Of a stretch of DNA of 31,985 nt, positions 1-8,006 are shown piece after piece. Below the pieces are notes generated by a model. That model saw only the letters and a program-made list of their open reading frames with translations. It had not been told where the DNA came from and did not search any database. Every line of letters begins with the position of its first letter. Positions within the stretch are counted from its first letter, which is position 1. The stretch lies in NCBI GenBank assembly GCA_018644785.1, contig JABGPV010000022.1, forward strand, positions 1-31,985, written 5' to 3'. Source of the stretch: Deltaproteobacteria bacterium. GTDB lineage: Bacteria > Desulfobacterota > DSM-4660 > Desulfatiglandales > Desulfatiglandaceae. A program made the translations under genes and the position numbers.

Positions 1-1269
1 TTCATCCCCTGTGCCCCCTAAGGTCAGCCTGTCCCCGTAATGCAGCCGTAGACGCTCGTTTCGCCTTTCAGACCGGGGTGAATAGAACAGCGTCGAGGCG
101 TATACACGGTCCGGACCTTCCAGGAAACAGTCATTTTTGCCGAGCCATACGGTTTGCCCATTGCTTCGATAATGGGCTGAGAGCTTCATCAGGGCCAGGT
201 TCGGCAGACGCCCGTCCACATCGATCAGGAGGATCGTGTCCCGCGGTAGGCGGACAGGCCGGGATTTAGTCTGTGGTATTCCATTATATGGAATGGGGAG
301 ACGCTGTTGCCGGAAGGTGGGGGGGAAACGTTCCATGGCGCCGGCGCCGGCCGACAGGATAAACTGCAACCGGGGAAACAGCTTGTCGAGCAACGTCAGG
401 TAGTCCTTGAAACGCTCAGAAGGGCAGAAGGTTTCCGGCTGATCCATGAGCACAACCCCGGGCATCTCCAGGGGGGTGGCGGATCTGGGAAAGGCATCCA
501 TCATTTGACGGGCCATGTCCAGTATGGGAAGCACCGCGCGCTGCTGCCAGGGCGGAAGCGTATTCCAGGCATCAACCATATCCGCATCCACGTCCGGCCA
601 TGAATCCGTAGGGATGTCAAGTTGCTTTGACAGCTGCGCGCACAGGGCACGGAGCACATTTCTGGAAGGTATGCGTCCCCATCTGATCCCCTTGTAGCGG
701 AGCCGGTTGATAAAATCAACGGGGTGGGTCAGTGGTGCATCCTGCGTCAGGAGAGAATGAAAACGGGTGCGGCGGAAGAGCGGATCCGTAAATTCAAAAT
801 CCTCTCCCCGCGGGCCGGATCGGTATCCGCCGCCATAAGCCAGGAGCAGGTAAGCGGACGACTTTTTGCCGATATTGAGTTTCCTTGCGGGGATGTGCGA
901 TGGGACCAACACAGAAAGGTCTTTGGCCCGCAGGGAAACCACATGGCCAGCGGCATCCACATCAACACCGCTTCCCAGCATTGTCCCGCCACTCTGGGCG
1001 ATATCCAGCGGATGATGACGGGCCAGCACATGGACCACCCTGAGGGGTCGATCCGGGTTTACCGCAACCGACTTCGAAAGAGGGAGTGCATTGAGGTATT
1101 TTTCGCCTCCCAGCCCGATGGCGATTAATGCCAGAAGCTCCCTGCCCGCCGGGTCGTTTCGAAAGGACGTCCATTTGGCAATGGTCCGGCTGTTTCGCTT
1201 TTTTTGAAAACGAAAGTTGCCATGGCCGTTATGCGCACCGTTTTCAAAATATAGTTCCAGGAGGTAAAT
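1..1269 (-). CDS. ATPase-like domain fused to radical-SAM-type N-terminus (partial)
   Basis: The frame is open on the minus strand from 1302 to the window edge, so the C-terminus lies outside. The first half resembles an AAA/ABC-like ATPase: a hydrophobic strand ending in acidic residues, GVVLMDQPE (459-433), looks like a Walker B, followed by a region typical of these ATPases (LLDKLFPRLQFIL). No Walker A P-loop is visible. After a short linker the frame continues into ILLIDVDGRLPNLALMKL (about 234-181) and ends with LTLGGTGDE. This is the usual start of a B12-binding-like radical SAM family (LIDVDxxxPNLALMK ... GGTGxD); the CxxxCxxC cluster motif would lie beyond the edge. The first in-frame ATG is at 981, inside the conserved part, so translation must begin at a rare codon (ATT 1269, CTG 1260 or CTG 1290), or the N-terminus with the P-loop has been lost. 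The start given is a guess. Function unknown. Confidence 0.6.
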   Translation of the reverse strand, partial: MYLLELYFENGAHNGHGNFRFQKKRNSRTIAKWTSFRNDPAGRELLALIAIGLGGEKYLNALPLSKSVAVNPDRPLRVVHVLARHHPLDIAQSGGTMLGSGVDVDAAGHVVSLRAKDLSVLVPSHIPARKLNIGKKSSAYLLLAYGGGYRSGPRGEDFEFTDPLFRRTRFHSLLTQDAPLTHPVDFINRLRYKGIRWGRIPSRNVLRALCAQLSKQLDIPTDSWPDVDADMVDAWNTLPPWQQRAVLPILDMARQMMDAFPRSATPLEMPGVVLMDQPETFCPSERFKDYLTLLDKLFPRLQFILSAGAGAMERFPPTFRQQRLPIPYNGIPQTKSRPVRLPRDTILLIDVDGRLPNLALMKLSAHYRSNGQTVWLGKNDCFLEGPDRVYASTLFYSPRSERRNERLRLHYGDRLTLGGTGDE

Positions 1270-1509
1270 TTTTAAACCCCGGATTAACAGACGTCGGTTC
1301 GGTTAAAAGGATCACCCATCAATCACATTCCAGATGGTTTCTGATTTTTTCGCGATTCTGAATGAGATCGGAATGAAAAGTCAACCGGAAAATGACACTT
1401 TGGGAGATCATCCAGGGATTGGCACTTGAAGATCTTTTCCATTTCCTGGTACCATGATGGAAAAATCGCAAATCAAAATCCGGTTTGACCGGGATCAGGA
1501 GGAAATGAA

Positions 1510-2187
1510 ATGTTAGTCAAGGATTGGATGAGCAAAACAGTCATCAGCACCGACATGAATGACAGCATGCAGGAAGCCATGAACCGGCTGAAGGAAAACA
1601 ATATTTCCATGTTACCGGTAATGAAAAGGGACAAAATAGTTGGGATCGTTACGGATCGTGATCTCAAGCGGGCCTCTGCGTCCGATGCCAACACGTTGGA
1701 AGTGCATGAACTGCTTTTTCTGATCACAAAGATCAAGGTCAAGGAAATCATGACGGAAAACCCCGTGGTCCTCCCCTTTGATTTTACGGTGGAGGAAGCC
1801 GCCGAGGTGCTTCTGGAGCAGAAAATCTCCGGTGCGCCCGTGGTGGATGGGGAAGGAAAAATGATCGGCGTTATCACCAAAAACGACCTGTTCCGAGTAT
1901 TGATTGCCCTGACGGGAGTAGGCAGGCGGGGCATACAGTTCGCTTTTGTGGTGGAGGACCGTCCCGGCTCAATCCGCGAGCTGGCCGATGTGATACGCCA
2001 TTACGGGGGCCGCATGGTCAGCATTCTGAGTACTTACGAAGGGGTTGAAAAAGGATATCGAAAAGTATTTATCCGCATGTACGGGGTTGCACGGAATCAG
2101 CTTCCCCAGCTTGAAAAAGAGCTGGGAGAAAAAGCCAGATACCTCTACCTTGTCGACCATCGGGAAAACCGCCGGGAGATTTTCTAA
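1510..2187 (+). CDS. CBS-CBS-ACT domain protein (AcuB-like)
   Basis: A 225-aa soluble protein. Two CBS motifs lie at about residues 1-60 (VKDWMSKTVISTD ... GIVTDRDLK) and 75-135 (VKEIMTENPVVL ... GVITKNDLFR), followed by an ACT-like domain from about 143 (FAFVVEDRPGSIRELADVIRHYGGRMVS). CBS pairs bind adenine nucleotides and ACT domains bind small ligands such as amino acids, so this is a ligand-sensing regulatory protein. The layout matches proteins annotated AcuB-like, but no acetoin genes are present, so that name should not be read as a function. The start is supported by an AGGAGG-type ribosome site about 8 nt upstream of the ATG. It stands alone, with a palindromic repeat just after the stop. 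Confidence 0.85.
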   Translation: MLVKDWMSKTVISTDMNDSMQEAMNRLKENNISMLPVMKRDKIVGIVTDRDLKRASASDANTLEVHELLFLITKIKVKEIMTENPVVLPFDFTVEEAAEVLLEQKISGAPVVDGEGKMIGVITKNDLFRVLIALTGVGRRGIQFAFVVEDRPGSIRELADVIRHYGGRMVSILSTYEGVEKGYRKVFIRMYGVARNQLPQLEKELGEKARYLYLVDHRENRREIF

Positions 2188-2213
2188 CCGATTCGCTCAC
2201 CCCCCCACCCTCT

Positions 2214-2239
2214 GGTTCCCACGCTCCCGCGTGGGAACC
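2214..2239. repeat. REP-like palindrome
   Basis: Eleven-base perfect arms (GGTTCCCACGC and GCGTGGGAACC) surround a TCCC loop, 27 nt after the CBS gene stop. The sequence resembles the widespread TTCCCACGC-type extragenic palindromes linked to RAYT transposases. No T-run follows, so it is more likely a REP element than an intrinsic terminator, although it could stabilise the 3' end of the mRNA. No second copy was seen in this window. Confidence 0.75.
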
Positions 2240-2394
2240 CCAAATGGATGGTTTTGATAAGCATCCAGACTGCCCATGCGCCGGAAAGCCCTTTATTTTT
2301 CATTGAGGTAAAGAAGTTTTCAGCACATCCCATGCGGTGGTGAAGCCTTCAGCCGCAGTGAGTATGTTTCAGCAAACTTTTCCTGTTGCAGTGT

Positions 2395-2412
2395 TATGTC
2401 GGTTATGACATA
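2395..2412. promoter_or_regulatory. Inverted repeat upstream of moeA, candidate operator
   Basis: TATGTC and GACATA are perfect 6-base inverted arms separated by GGTTAT, about 70 nt upstream of the preferred moeA start in a gene-free stretch (2188-2483). The site is the size of a dimeric regulator operator. The operon encodes a ModE-type DNA-binding protein, so molybdenum-responsive control is plausible. The sequence does not match the classical ModE box (TATATA arms), so assignment to that protein is inference. Apart from this and the REP palindrome the gap shows nothing else I recognise; no Moco riboswitch was evident by eye. Confidence 0.35.
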
Positions 2413-2483
2413 TTACCGAAAATTGTAAATTGAAGCCGCCTGCAACAAGGCTTATCAGGATTTCACACAAAGAGCGAACATTG

Positions 2484-3725
2484 ATGGAAGCGTTTTTCAA
2501 ACTCAAGACCCCCGATGAAGTTTTTAACACCATCAACGGTTTTTCCCCTGTGGGCGAAGAGGCCGTTTCCCTGGAAGATGCTTTTGGCCGTGTGCTGAAT
2601 GTGAATCTGACCTCTCCCGAGGATCTGCCTGACTTTTTCAAGTCCACCATGGACGGCTATGCGGTTCAGGCCAGGAACACCTTCGGCGCCACGGAAAGCC
2701 TGCCCGCCCTGCTGGAAATAACCGGTGAAGTCTCCATGGGCGAAGCGGATAACATTGCCGTCGAAAGTGGACAGGCGGTAAAGATTCCCACCGGCGGGAT
2801 GCTGCCGGCGGACGCCGACGGGGTGGTGATGATTGAATACTGCTCCCTTCTGGATGAAAAGACCCTTGAAATCAGCCGCGCCATATCCCCCCTGGAGAAC
2901 ACCATTCAACCCGGGGACGATTTCAAAAAGGGCTCGGTGATTCTTCCCGCGGGAAAGCACCTCAGGCCCCAGGACCTGGGGGTCCTGGCGGGTCTCGGGT
3001 TTTTGGAAGTCCCGGTTTTTCGAAAGCCCAAAGTGGCGATCCTGTCCACGGGCGATGAGATGGTGCCGGTTTCCCAAACCCCCGGCCCCGGGGAGGTTCG
3101 AGACATCAACCGGTACACCCTGGGCGCCCTGTGCCGAAATATGGGTGCGGTTCCGATCTATATGGGCATCTGTTCAGACTATTTCGAACCTCTCAGGGAA
3201 ATGGTGGAAAAAGCCCTTATGGCAGCAGATACCGTGTGGATATCCGGCGGCAGTTCCGTTGGAACCCGGGACTTTACGCTCAAGGTCTTTGAAACCCTTC
3301 CCGATTTTGAGCTCCAGGCCCACGGTATATCCATTAGCCCGGGCAAACCGACCATTATCGGACGCGCCGGGGGTAAACCCGTCATCGGCCTGCCCGGGCA
3401 CCCCGCTTCGGCCTTTGTGGTGGCTGAGGTTTTCATGACAAGGATGTTGAGAACCCTTTCCGGCGCCATGGATGCTGGTCACGATGTTCATACCGTCAAG
3501 CGAGCCATTTTAAAACGTAACATCCCTTCATCCGGCGGGCGGGAGGACTATGTTCGCGTCAGACTGGAAAAAGACGACGAAAATTTAACGGCCATCCCCA
3601 TATTCGGAAAATCCGGGTTGATTTCCACATTGGTGGAAGCGGACGGGCTGGTCAGAATTGACATGAATACGGAAGGCCTTTACGAAAACGACACCGTAGA
3701 CGTAATGCTTTTTTCGCACGCATAA
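2484..3725 (+). CDS. moeA: Molybdopterin molybdenumtransferase MoeA
   Basis: MoeA inserts molybdate into adenylylated molybdopterin, the last common step of molybdenum cofactor synthesis in the cytoplasm. From ATG 2484 the protein is 413 aa, the usual MoeA length. Conserved blocks appear in order: STMDGYAV (about residue 53), IPTGGMLPADADGVVMIE (about 98), ILSTGDEMVP (about 190), GGSSVGTRDFT (about 257), SPGKPTIIG and GLPGHPASAFV (about 285-315), then the MoeA C-terminal domain. A TTG at 2430 would add 18 residues but has no ribosome site and adds nothing family-like, so ATG 2484 is preferred. It is the first gene of a four-gene co-directional molybdenum operon; the next MoeA gene starts 12 nt after its stop. 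Confidence 0.9.
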   Translation: MEAFFKLKTPDEVFNTINGFSPVGEEAVSLEDAFGRVLNVNLTSPEDLPDFFKSTMDGYAVQARNTFGATESLPALLEITGEVSMGEADNIAVESGQAVKIPTGGMLPADADGVVMIEYCSLLDEKTLEISRAISPLENTIQPGDDFKKGSVILPAGKHLRPQDLGVLAGLGFLEVPVFRKPKVAILSTGDEMVPVSQTPGPGEVRDINRYTLGALCRNMGAVPIYMGICSDYFEPLREMVEKALMAADTVWISGGSSVGTRDFTLKVFETLPDFELQAHGISISPGKPTIIGRAGGKPVIGLPGHPASAFVVAEVFMTRMLRTLSGAMDAGHDVHTVKRAILKRNIPSSGGREDYVRVRLEKDDENLTAIPIFGKSGLISTLVEADGLVRIDMNTEGLYENDTVDVMLFSHA

Positions 3726-3737
3726 AAGAGGTCCCCA

Positions 3738-5678
3738 ATGAAAAGACAGGTATACCTTTCCATGAAGTCTCTTGAAGAGGCCAGGAACATCTTCTTTTCC
3801 CGGTTCGGTCCTGATAAAAAGACCGGCATCAGCTGTGTCAAAGCTGAGGAGAGTGACGGCCGCATCACGGCGGAACCCGTTTTTGCCAGGCGTTCGGCCC
3901 CATCTTACCATTCCTCGGCCATGGACGGCATTGCCGTCAAAGCGGAACAGACCTATGGCGCCACCGAACGCCTTCCCATGACCCTGGCACTGGAAAAAGA
4001 CGCGGCTTGGGTGAACACCGGACAGCCTCTAAAAAAGCCCTACAACGCCGTGATCATGATCGAAGATGTGCATATGATTGATGAGGGGCATGTTGAGATT
4101 CGATCTTCCGCTTATCCGTGGCAGCATGTTCGCAAGGTGGGGGAAGACATTGTGGCCACCCAGTTGCTCTTTCCACAGAACCATTCTATCAGGGCCTACG
4201 ATATGGGTGCCCTTATCAGCGGCGGGGTCTTTTCCGTCAACGTGCGCAAAAAGCCCCGCGTGGCCATTATTCCCACCGGGTCGGAACTCATCCGCCATGA
4301 AGATATTTCAGAAGGCGAAACGCTGGAGGAAGGCCGGATCGTGGAATACAATGCACGGGTTCTTGCGGGGCTGGTCAGGGAATCCGGCGGCATACCGCTG
4401 GTTCACGACATTGTTTCGGATTCGGAAAAAGAGATCAAAAAGATATTGCGTAAATACGTTGACTCCGAGGCGGACATGATCATCGTCAATGCGGGATCAT
4501 CGGCCGGCAGCAAGGATTATACGGTTCACGCCATCGGGGAAATGGGCGAAGTCCTGGTCCACGGTGTTGCTATGATGCCCGGAAAACCAACGATTCTGGG
4601 CATTGTGGAGGGAAAGCCGGTGATCGGAAATCCCGGTTATGCGGTTTCCGCGGCGCTCTCCTTTGAACAGTTCGCAAAACCGATGCTTTACGCCCTTCAA
4701 GGTGTTTCGCCACCCAAAAAACCCACCATCGAGGTCCAGCCCACAAGGGATATCCCGTCCAAGTTGGGAATTGAAGAATTCCTACGGGTTAATATCGGCA
4801 TGGTGGGTGAGCGCCATGTGGCAACCCCGCTTGCGCGGGCGGCAGGTTCCATCACTACGCTTACCCGGGCGGAAGGGATTATCCGCATACCCGCCCTTTC
4901 GGAAGGCATCAGCCAGGGCCAAACAACCATTGCGGAGCTACTGGTGGATGAGGAAGATCTCACAAATACGGTGGTGATCATCGGCAGTCACGACATGGCC
5001 ATTGACATTTTAGGTGACGAAGTGAGACGAAACAGGGGGCATGTTCGCATTTCCTCGGGGAATGTGGGCAGCCTCGGGGGCCTTATTGCCATCCGCAAAG
5101 GAACCTGCCACATGGCCGGTTCTCACCTGCTGGATACGGAAACCGGGGAATACAATCTTTCTTATATCAAACGCTACATCCCCAACATGGATGTGACGGT
5201 GTTCCATCTGGTGCTGAGAGATCAGGGTCTCATCCTCAGAAAAGGAAATCCAAAGGGTATCAAGGGTGTTCAGGACCTGGCCCGGGATGACGTGGTGTTT
5301 GTCAATCGCCAGGCGGGCTCCGGAACCCGGGTCCTTTTTGACTATAAGCTCAACCAGGCCAGCATCCCTTCGGACGCGGTCAAAGGGTATGACCACGAGG
5401 AATTCACCCACATGACGGTGGCGGTGGACATCCTGAGCGGGGCCGCCGACTGCGGCATGGGGATCCATGCGGCGGCCAAGGCGCTGGATCTTGATTTCGT
5501 ACCCATCGAACAGGAACAATATGATCTGATTGTGCCGACCCGGATACTGGATCAGCCGAATATTCAAACGACACTGAACACCATGCGATCCGACAATTTC
5601 AGAAAACGCGTTGCGGCCTTGGGCGGGTACGATCCGTCGAGGAGCGGTGAACGTTTCGCGGAGGTGAAAAGTGGATAA
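3738..5678 (+). CDS. MoeA fused to periplasmic-binding-protein-like domain
   Basis: A 646-aa two-part protein. Residues about 1-405 are a second, divergent MoeA: SSAMDGIAV, IPTGSELI, NAGSSAGSKDYTV, MPGKPTILG and GNPGYAVSAA are all present. Residues about 415-640 form a PBP/LysR-substrate-type domain (COG1910-like): NTVVIIGSHDMAIDIL, ISSGNVGSLGGLIAI, HLLDTETGEYN, NRQAGSGTRVLFD, GMGIHAAAKALDLDFVPI and YDLIVPT. The second domain has no signal peptide, so it probably senses or holds molybdate, tungstate or cofactor in the cytoplasm. This fusion is known in anaerobes and archaea. Having two MoeA paralogues raises the possibility that one handles tungsten, which is inference. The gene has an AGAGG ribosome site and overlaps the next gene by 8 nt. 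Confidence 0.92.
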   Translation: MKRQVYLSMKSLEEARNIFFSRFGPDKKTGISCVKAEESDGRITAEPVFARRSAPSYHSSAMDGIAVKAEQTYGATERLPMTLALEKDAAWVNTGQPLKKPYNAVIMIEDVHMIDEGHVEIRSSAYPWQHVRKVGEDIVATQLLFPQNHSIRAYDMGALISGGVFSVNVRKKPRVAIIPTGSELIRHEDISEGETLEEGRIVEYNARVLAGLVRESGGIPLVHDIVSDSEKEIKKILRKYVDSEADMIIVNAGSSAGSKDYTVHAIGEMGEVLVHGVAMMPGKPTILGIVEGKPVIGNPGYAVSAALSFEQFAKPMLYALQGVSPPKKPTIEVQPTRDIPSKLGIEEFLRVNIGMVGERHVATPLARAAGSITTLTRAEGIIRIPALSEGISQGQTTIAELLVDEEDLTNTVVIIGSHDMAIDILGDEVRRNRGHVRISSGNVGSLGGLIAIRKGTCHMAGSHLLDTETGEYNLSYIKRYIPNMDVTVFHLVLRDQGLILRKGNPKGIKGVQDLARDDVVFVNRQAGSGTRVLFDYKLNQASIPSDAVKGYDHEEFTHMTVAVDILSGAADCGMGIHAAAKALDLDFVPIEQEQYDLIVPTRILDQPNIQTTLNTMRSDNFRKRVAALGGYDPSRSGERFAEVKSG

Positions 5679-6012
5679 GAAGGTATCGCTAAGACTTAGA
5701 AGCAGTCATTGGATTGTTGACGACCAGGACCGTATTATCATGGGCGAAGGGCGAAAGGAAATCCTGGAAACCATCGAAAAAACCGGCTCCATCAACAAAA
5801 CCTCAAAGCTGATGAAAATGAGCTACAAAGGGGTCTGGAGTAAAATCAAGGTCACCGAGCAATACCTGGGTAGAAAGATCATACACGCGGACCGAAGAGA
5901 CGGCAGCCGGCTGACGTCCGAGGGCAAGGTATTGCTGGAAAAATACCGTATTTTGAAAGCGCGCTGTTTAGAAGAAGACAACCGTTGTTTCAGCGATATT
6001 TTCGAAAAATAG
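5671..6012 (+). CDS. ModE-type winged-helix DNA-binding protein without molybdate domain
   Basis: A 113-aa protein matching the N-terminal LysR-like helix-turn-helix of ModE (COG2005): GRKEILETIEKTGSINKTSKLMKMSYKGVWSKIK is the HTH, and RRDGSRLTSEGKVLLEKYR the wing and following helix. The C-terminal molybdate-binding (TOBE/MOP) domains of full ModE are absent. The start is GTG at 5671 with GGAGGTG 5 nt upstream, overlapping the end of the MoeA-PBP gene by 8 nt, so the two are translationally coupled. The neighbouring PBP-like domain could supply the missing metal sensing, but that is a guess. It is a likely regulator of this operon or of molybdate uptake genes elsewhere. Confidence 0.82.
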   Translation: MDKKVSLRLRSSHWIVDDQDRIIMGEGRKEILETIEKTGSINKTSKLMKMSYKGVWSKIKVTEQYLGRKIIHADRRDGSRLTSEGKVLLEKYRILKARCLEEDNRCFSDIFEK

Positions 6013-6039
6013 TTGTCGGTCATAGAGAGGAGAACCGGA

Positions 6040-6597
6040 TTGAATGAAATGAACCTTACCCCCATTATTTCCATTGTGGGCTACTCGGGGGCGGGAAAAA
6101 CAACCTTAATGGAAAAACTGATCGGCGAGCTGACCCGCCGCGGTTACCGGGTCGGCAGCATCAAGCATGATGTACACGGGTTTGAAATGGACAAACCGGG
6201 GAAGGACAGCTGGCGCCACAAGCAGGCCGGGAGTTGCACAACGCTTATTTCATCTCCTTATCAGATCGGTATGGTGATGGATGTTGACCACGATCACAGT
6301 CCCGATGAACTGAGAAAATTTTTTAATAATGTGAATGTCATCCTGACCGAAGGGTACAAGAAACAGAACCGGCCGAAAGTGGAAATTTTCAGGTCCGAAA
6401 TTCACGATGAACCCCTCTGCCGCAACGATAACAATGTTATTGCCGTTATGAGCGATATCCCGGTTGAATTAGAGGCTCGTCGATTTTCCCTGGATGACGT
6501 CGTCGGCCTGATCGATTTTCTAATAGAAAAATTTGGACTGGATCACGGATCTCAAACAAGTGAATCTCCGGCCGAAACCTGGGCCAGCAAAGCTTAA
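6040..6597 (+). CDS. mobB: Molybdopterin-guanine dinucleotide biosynthesis protein MobB
   Basis: A 185-aa GTP-binding P-loop protein that assists MobA in attaching GMP to molybdenum cofactor. The P-loop GYSGAGKTTLMEKL lies near the start, followed by GYRVGSIKHDVHGFEMDKPGKDSWRHKQAGS, the MobB signature with the DxxGKDS stretch, then ILTEGYKKQNRPKVEIFR. Three starts are possible. TTG 6040 is preferred because GAGAGGAG sits 7 nt upstream; ATG 6049 is too far from that site, and TTG 6013 abuts the previous stop without one. It is the last gene of the molybdenum operon. The C-terminal tail (QTSESPAETWASKA) is low-complexity and just precedes a repeat tract. Confidence 0.88.
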   Translation: MNEMNLTPIISIVGYSGAGKTTLMEKLIGELTRRGYRVGSIKHDVHGFEMDKPGKDSWRHKQAGSCTTLISSPYQIGMVMDVDHDHSPDELRKFFNNVNVILTEGYKKQNRPKVEIFRSEIHDEPLCRNDNNVIAVMSDIPVELEARRFSLDDVVGLIDFLIEKFGLDHGSQTSESPAETWASKA

Positions 6598-6610
6598 GGC
6601 CTCGAAATAT

Positions 6611-6638
6611 TCCGCGATCCGCGATCCGCAATCCGCAT
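6611..6638. repeat. Four tandem heptamers TCCGCRA-type
   Basis: Four consecutive 7-base units (TCCGCGA, TCCGCGA, TCCGCAA, TCCGCAT) lie 14 nt after the mobB stop, in the 187-nt gap before tolQ. Similar short intergenic tandem tracts occur in other Desulfobacteria. The number of units may vary between strains. No function is evident. Confidence 0.65.
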
Positions 6639-6784
6639 TCATAAAGATTCTTCTTGAAACCTTGCCGCAAGCACTATAAAAGTAGATCATGCCCGGCCGT
6701 CGCAGCCACTTTGGCGGAGTCGGCTTCAACTCCGGGCCGGCTTTAAGTGCATCGCCCCTAATTATTGAATCATGAGGAAAGCCA

Positions 6785-7588
6785 ATGACGAGTATTCCCA
6801 TAGCCGGTCTCATCCCCGCAGGCTTCAGTTTTGACAGCGCCTTAAACGGCGATATCGTCCAGATGATTCTGCATGCGGGGGCCATGGTCAAATTTGTTAT
6901 GTTGATCCTTTTTCTGTTTTCAGTCGGCACATGGGCCATCATTTTTCTGAAATTCAGGTTGCTCCGAAAAGCCAGAGATGAAACCGAAGACTTTCTGGAA
7001 CTTTTCTATGAGTCGAGGGACATCAAGAAAATTTACCGATCGAGCCAGTCTTTGAAATACAGCCCGGTAGCGCGTCTTTTTCGTGCCGGCTATGCCGAAT
7101 TCACCCGATTCAGAAAAATACAGGGCAACGATCCCGATTTCGTATCACCAAATGGGACGGCCGGCCAATCGGACTATCCGTTACGAAGCCAGCAGACCCT
7201 GATGGACAACCTGGAAAGAGCGCTCCGGAAAGCGGATATTGATCAGAATAAGCGGTTGGAAAAGGCTCTGGGTTTTCTGGCCACCACCGGAAACACAGCG
7301 CCCTTCATCGGTCTCTTTGGAACAGTCTGGGGCATCATGGAATCGTTTCACAGCATCGGCCTGAAAGGATCTGCGAATCTGGCCGTGGTGGCCCCCGGCA
7401 TCTCGGAAGCCCTCATCGCCACCGCCGCGGGCCTTGCGGCAGCCATTCCCGCCGTGGTGGCCTTTAACTATTTCACGCAGCGCATCGGAAGTCTGCGCGC
7501 GGAAATGGATATTTTCGCCACCGATTTTTTGAGTATGGTGGTCAGGCAGTTTTTCAAGAAACCATCCCCCAAGAAGGGCGATTTGTAA
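6785..7588 (+). CDS. tolQ: Tol-Pal proton channel subunit TolQ (MotA/TolQ/ExbB family)
   Basis: A 267-aa inner-membrane protein with three membrane segments: about residues 38-58 (VKFVMLILFLFSVGTWAIIF), about 178-200 (LGFLATTGNTAPFIGLFGTVWGIMESF, the conserved ExbB/TolQ signature) and about 212-238 (APGISEALIATAAGLAAAIPAVVAFNYF). With TolR it conducts protons to energise TolA during outer-membrane constriction. A cytoplasmic loop around residues 110-150 is somewhat longer than in E. coli TolQ. GAGGAAAG provides the ribosome site 5 nt before the ATG. The adjacent tolR and tolA make TolQ preferable to ExbB. Confidence 0.9.
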   Translation: MTSIPIAGLIPAGFSFDSALNGDIVQMILHAGAMVKFVMLILFLFSVGTWAIIFLKFRLLRKARDETEDFLELFYESRDIKKIYRSSQSLKYSPVARLFRAGYAEFTRFRKIQGNDPDFVSPNGTAGQSDYPLRSQQTLMDNLERALRKADIDQNKRLEKALGFLATTGNTAPFIGLFGTVWGIMESFHSIGLKGSANLAVVAPGISEALIATAAGLAAAIPAVVAFNYFTQRIGSLRAEMDIFATDFLSMVVRQFFKKPSPKKGDL

Positions 7589-7589
7589 T

Positions 7590-8000
7590 ATGGCATTCAA
7601 TTCCGGTGGTAATAACAGACAATTGATGTCGGAAATCAATGTGACGCCCTTTGTGGACGTGATGCTGGTCCTGTTGATCATTTTCATGGTCGCGGCCCCC
7701 ATGATGACACAGGGCGTAGATGTTAATCTTCCGAAAACCGAATCCAAGAACATTAAGACATCTGAGGACCCCCTCATGTTGACAGTTAACAATAAAAAAG
7801 AAATTTTCCTGGAAAGCCATCAAATTCCCCTGGAATCCCTGGAAATAAAAATCAAGAAGATTTTTGAGAACAGACGGAATAAGGAGGTGCTGCTGCGTGC
7901 GGACAAAGATATTCCCTATGGGTTTGTCATTAATGTCATTGCCAGCGTAAAAAAGGCCGGAATCGAAAAGCTGGGAATGGTTACCGAACCTGTGGACTGA
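7590..8000 (+). CDS. tolR: Tol-Pal system protein TolR (ExbD/TolR family)
   Basis: A 136-aa protein with one N-terminal membrane segment. The start MSEINVTPFVDVMLVLLIIFMVAAPMM contains the conserved Asp (FVDVMLVLLI) that takes part in proton transfer. The rest is periplasmic: VDVNLPKT, LMLTVNNKKEIFL, VLLRADKDIPYGFVINVIASVKKAGIEKLGMVTEP, which is typical of ExbD/TolR. It starts 1 nt after the tolQ stop, so translation is coupled. Confidence 0.92.
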   Translation: MAFNSGGNNRQLMSEINVTPFVDVMLVLLIIFMVAAPMMTQGVDVNLPKTESKNIKTSEDPLMLTVNNKKEIFLESHQIPLESLEIKIKKIFENRRNKEVLLRADKDIPYGFVINVIASVKKAGIEKLGMVTEPVD

Positions 8001-8006
8001 TTTTGT

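Noticed and set aside
1128..1361. Plus-strand frames across 78-1361
   Set aside because: They are antisense to a single continuous minus-strand frame whose translation has recognisable ATPase-like and radical-SAM-family features.
2430..2483. 18-residue N-terminal extension of MoeA from TTG 2430
   Set aside because: No ribosome site, not MoeA-like, and close to the candidate operator.
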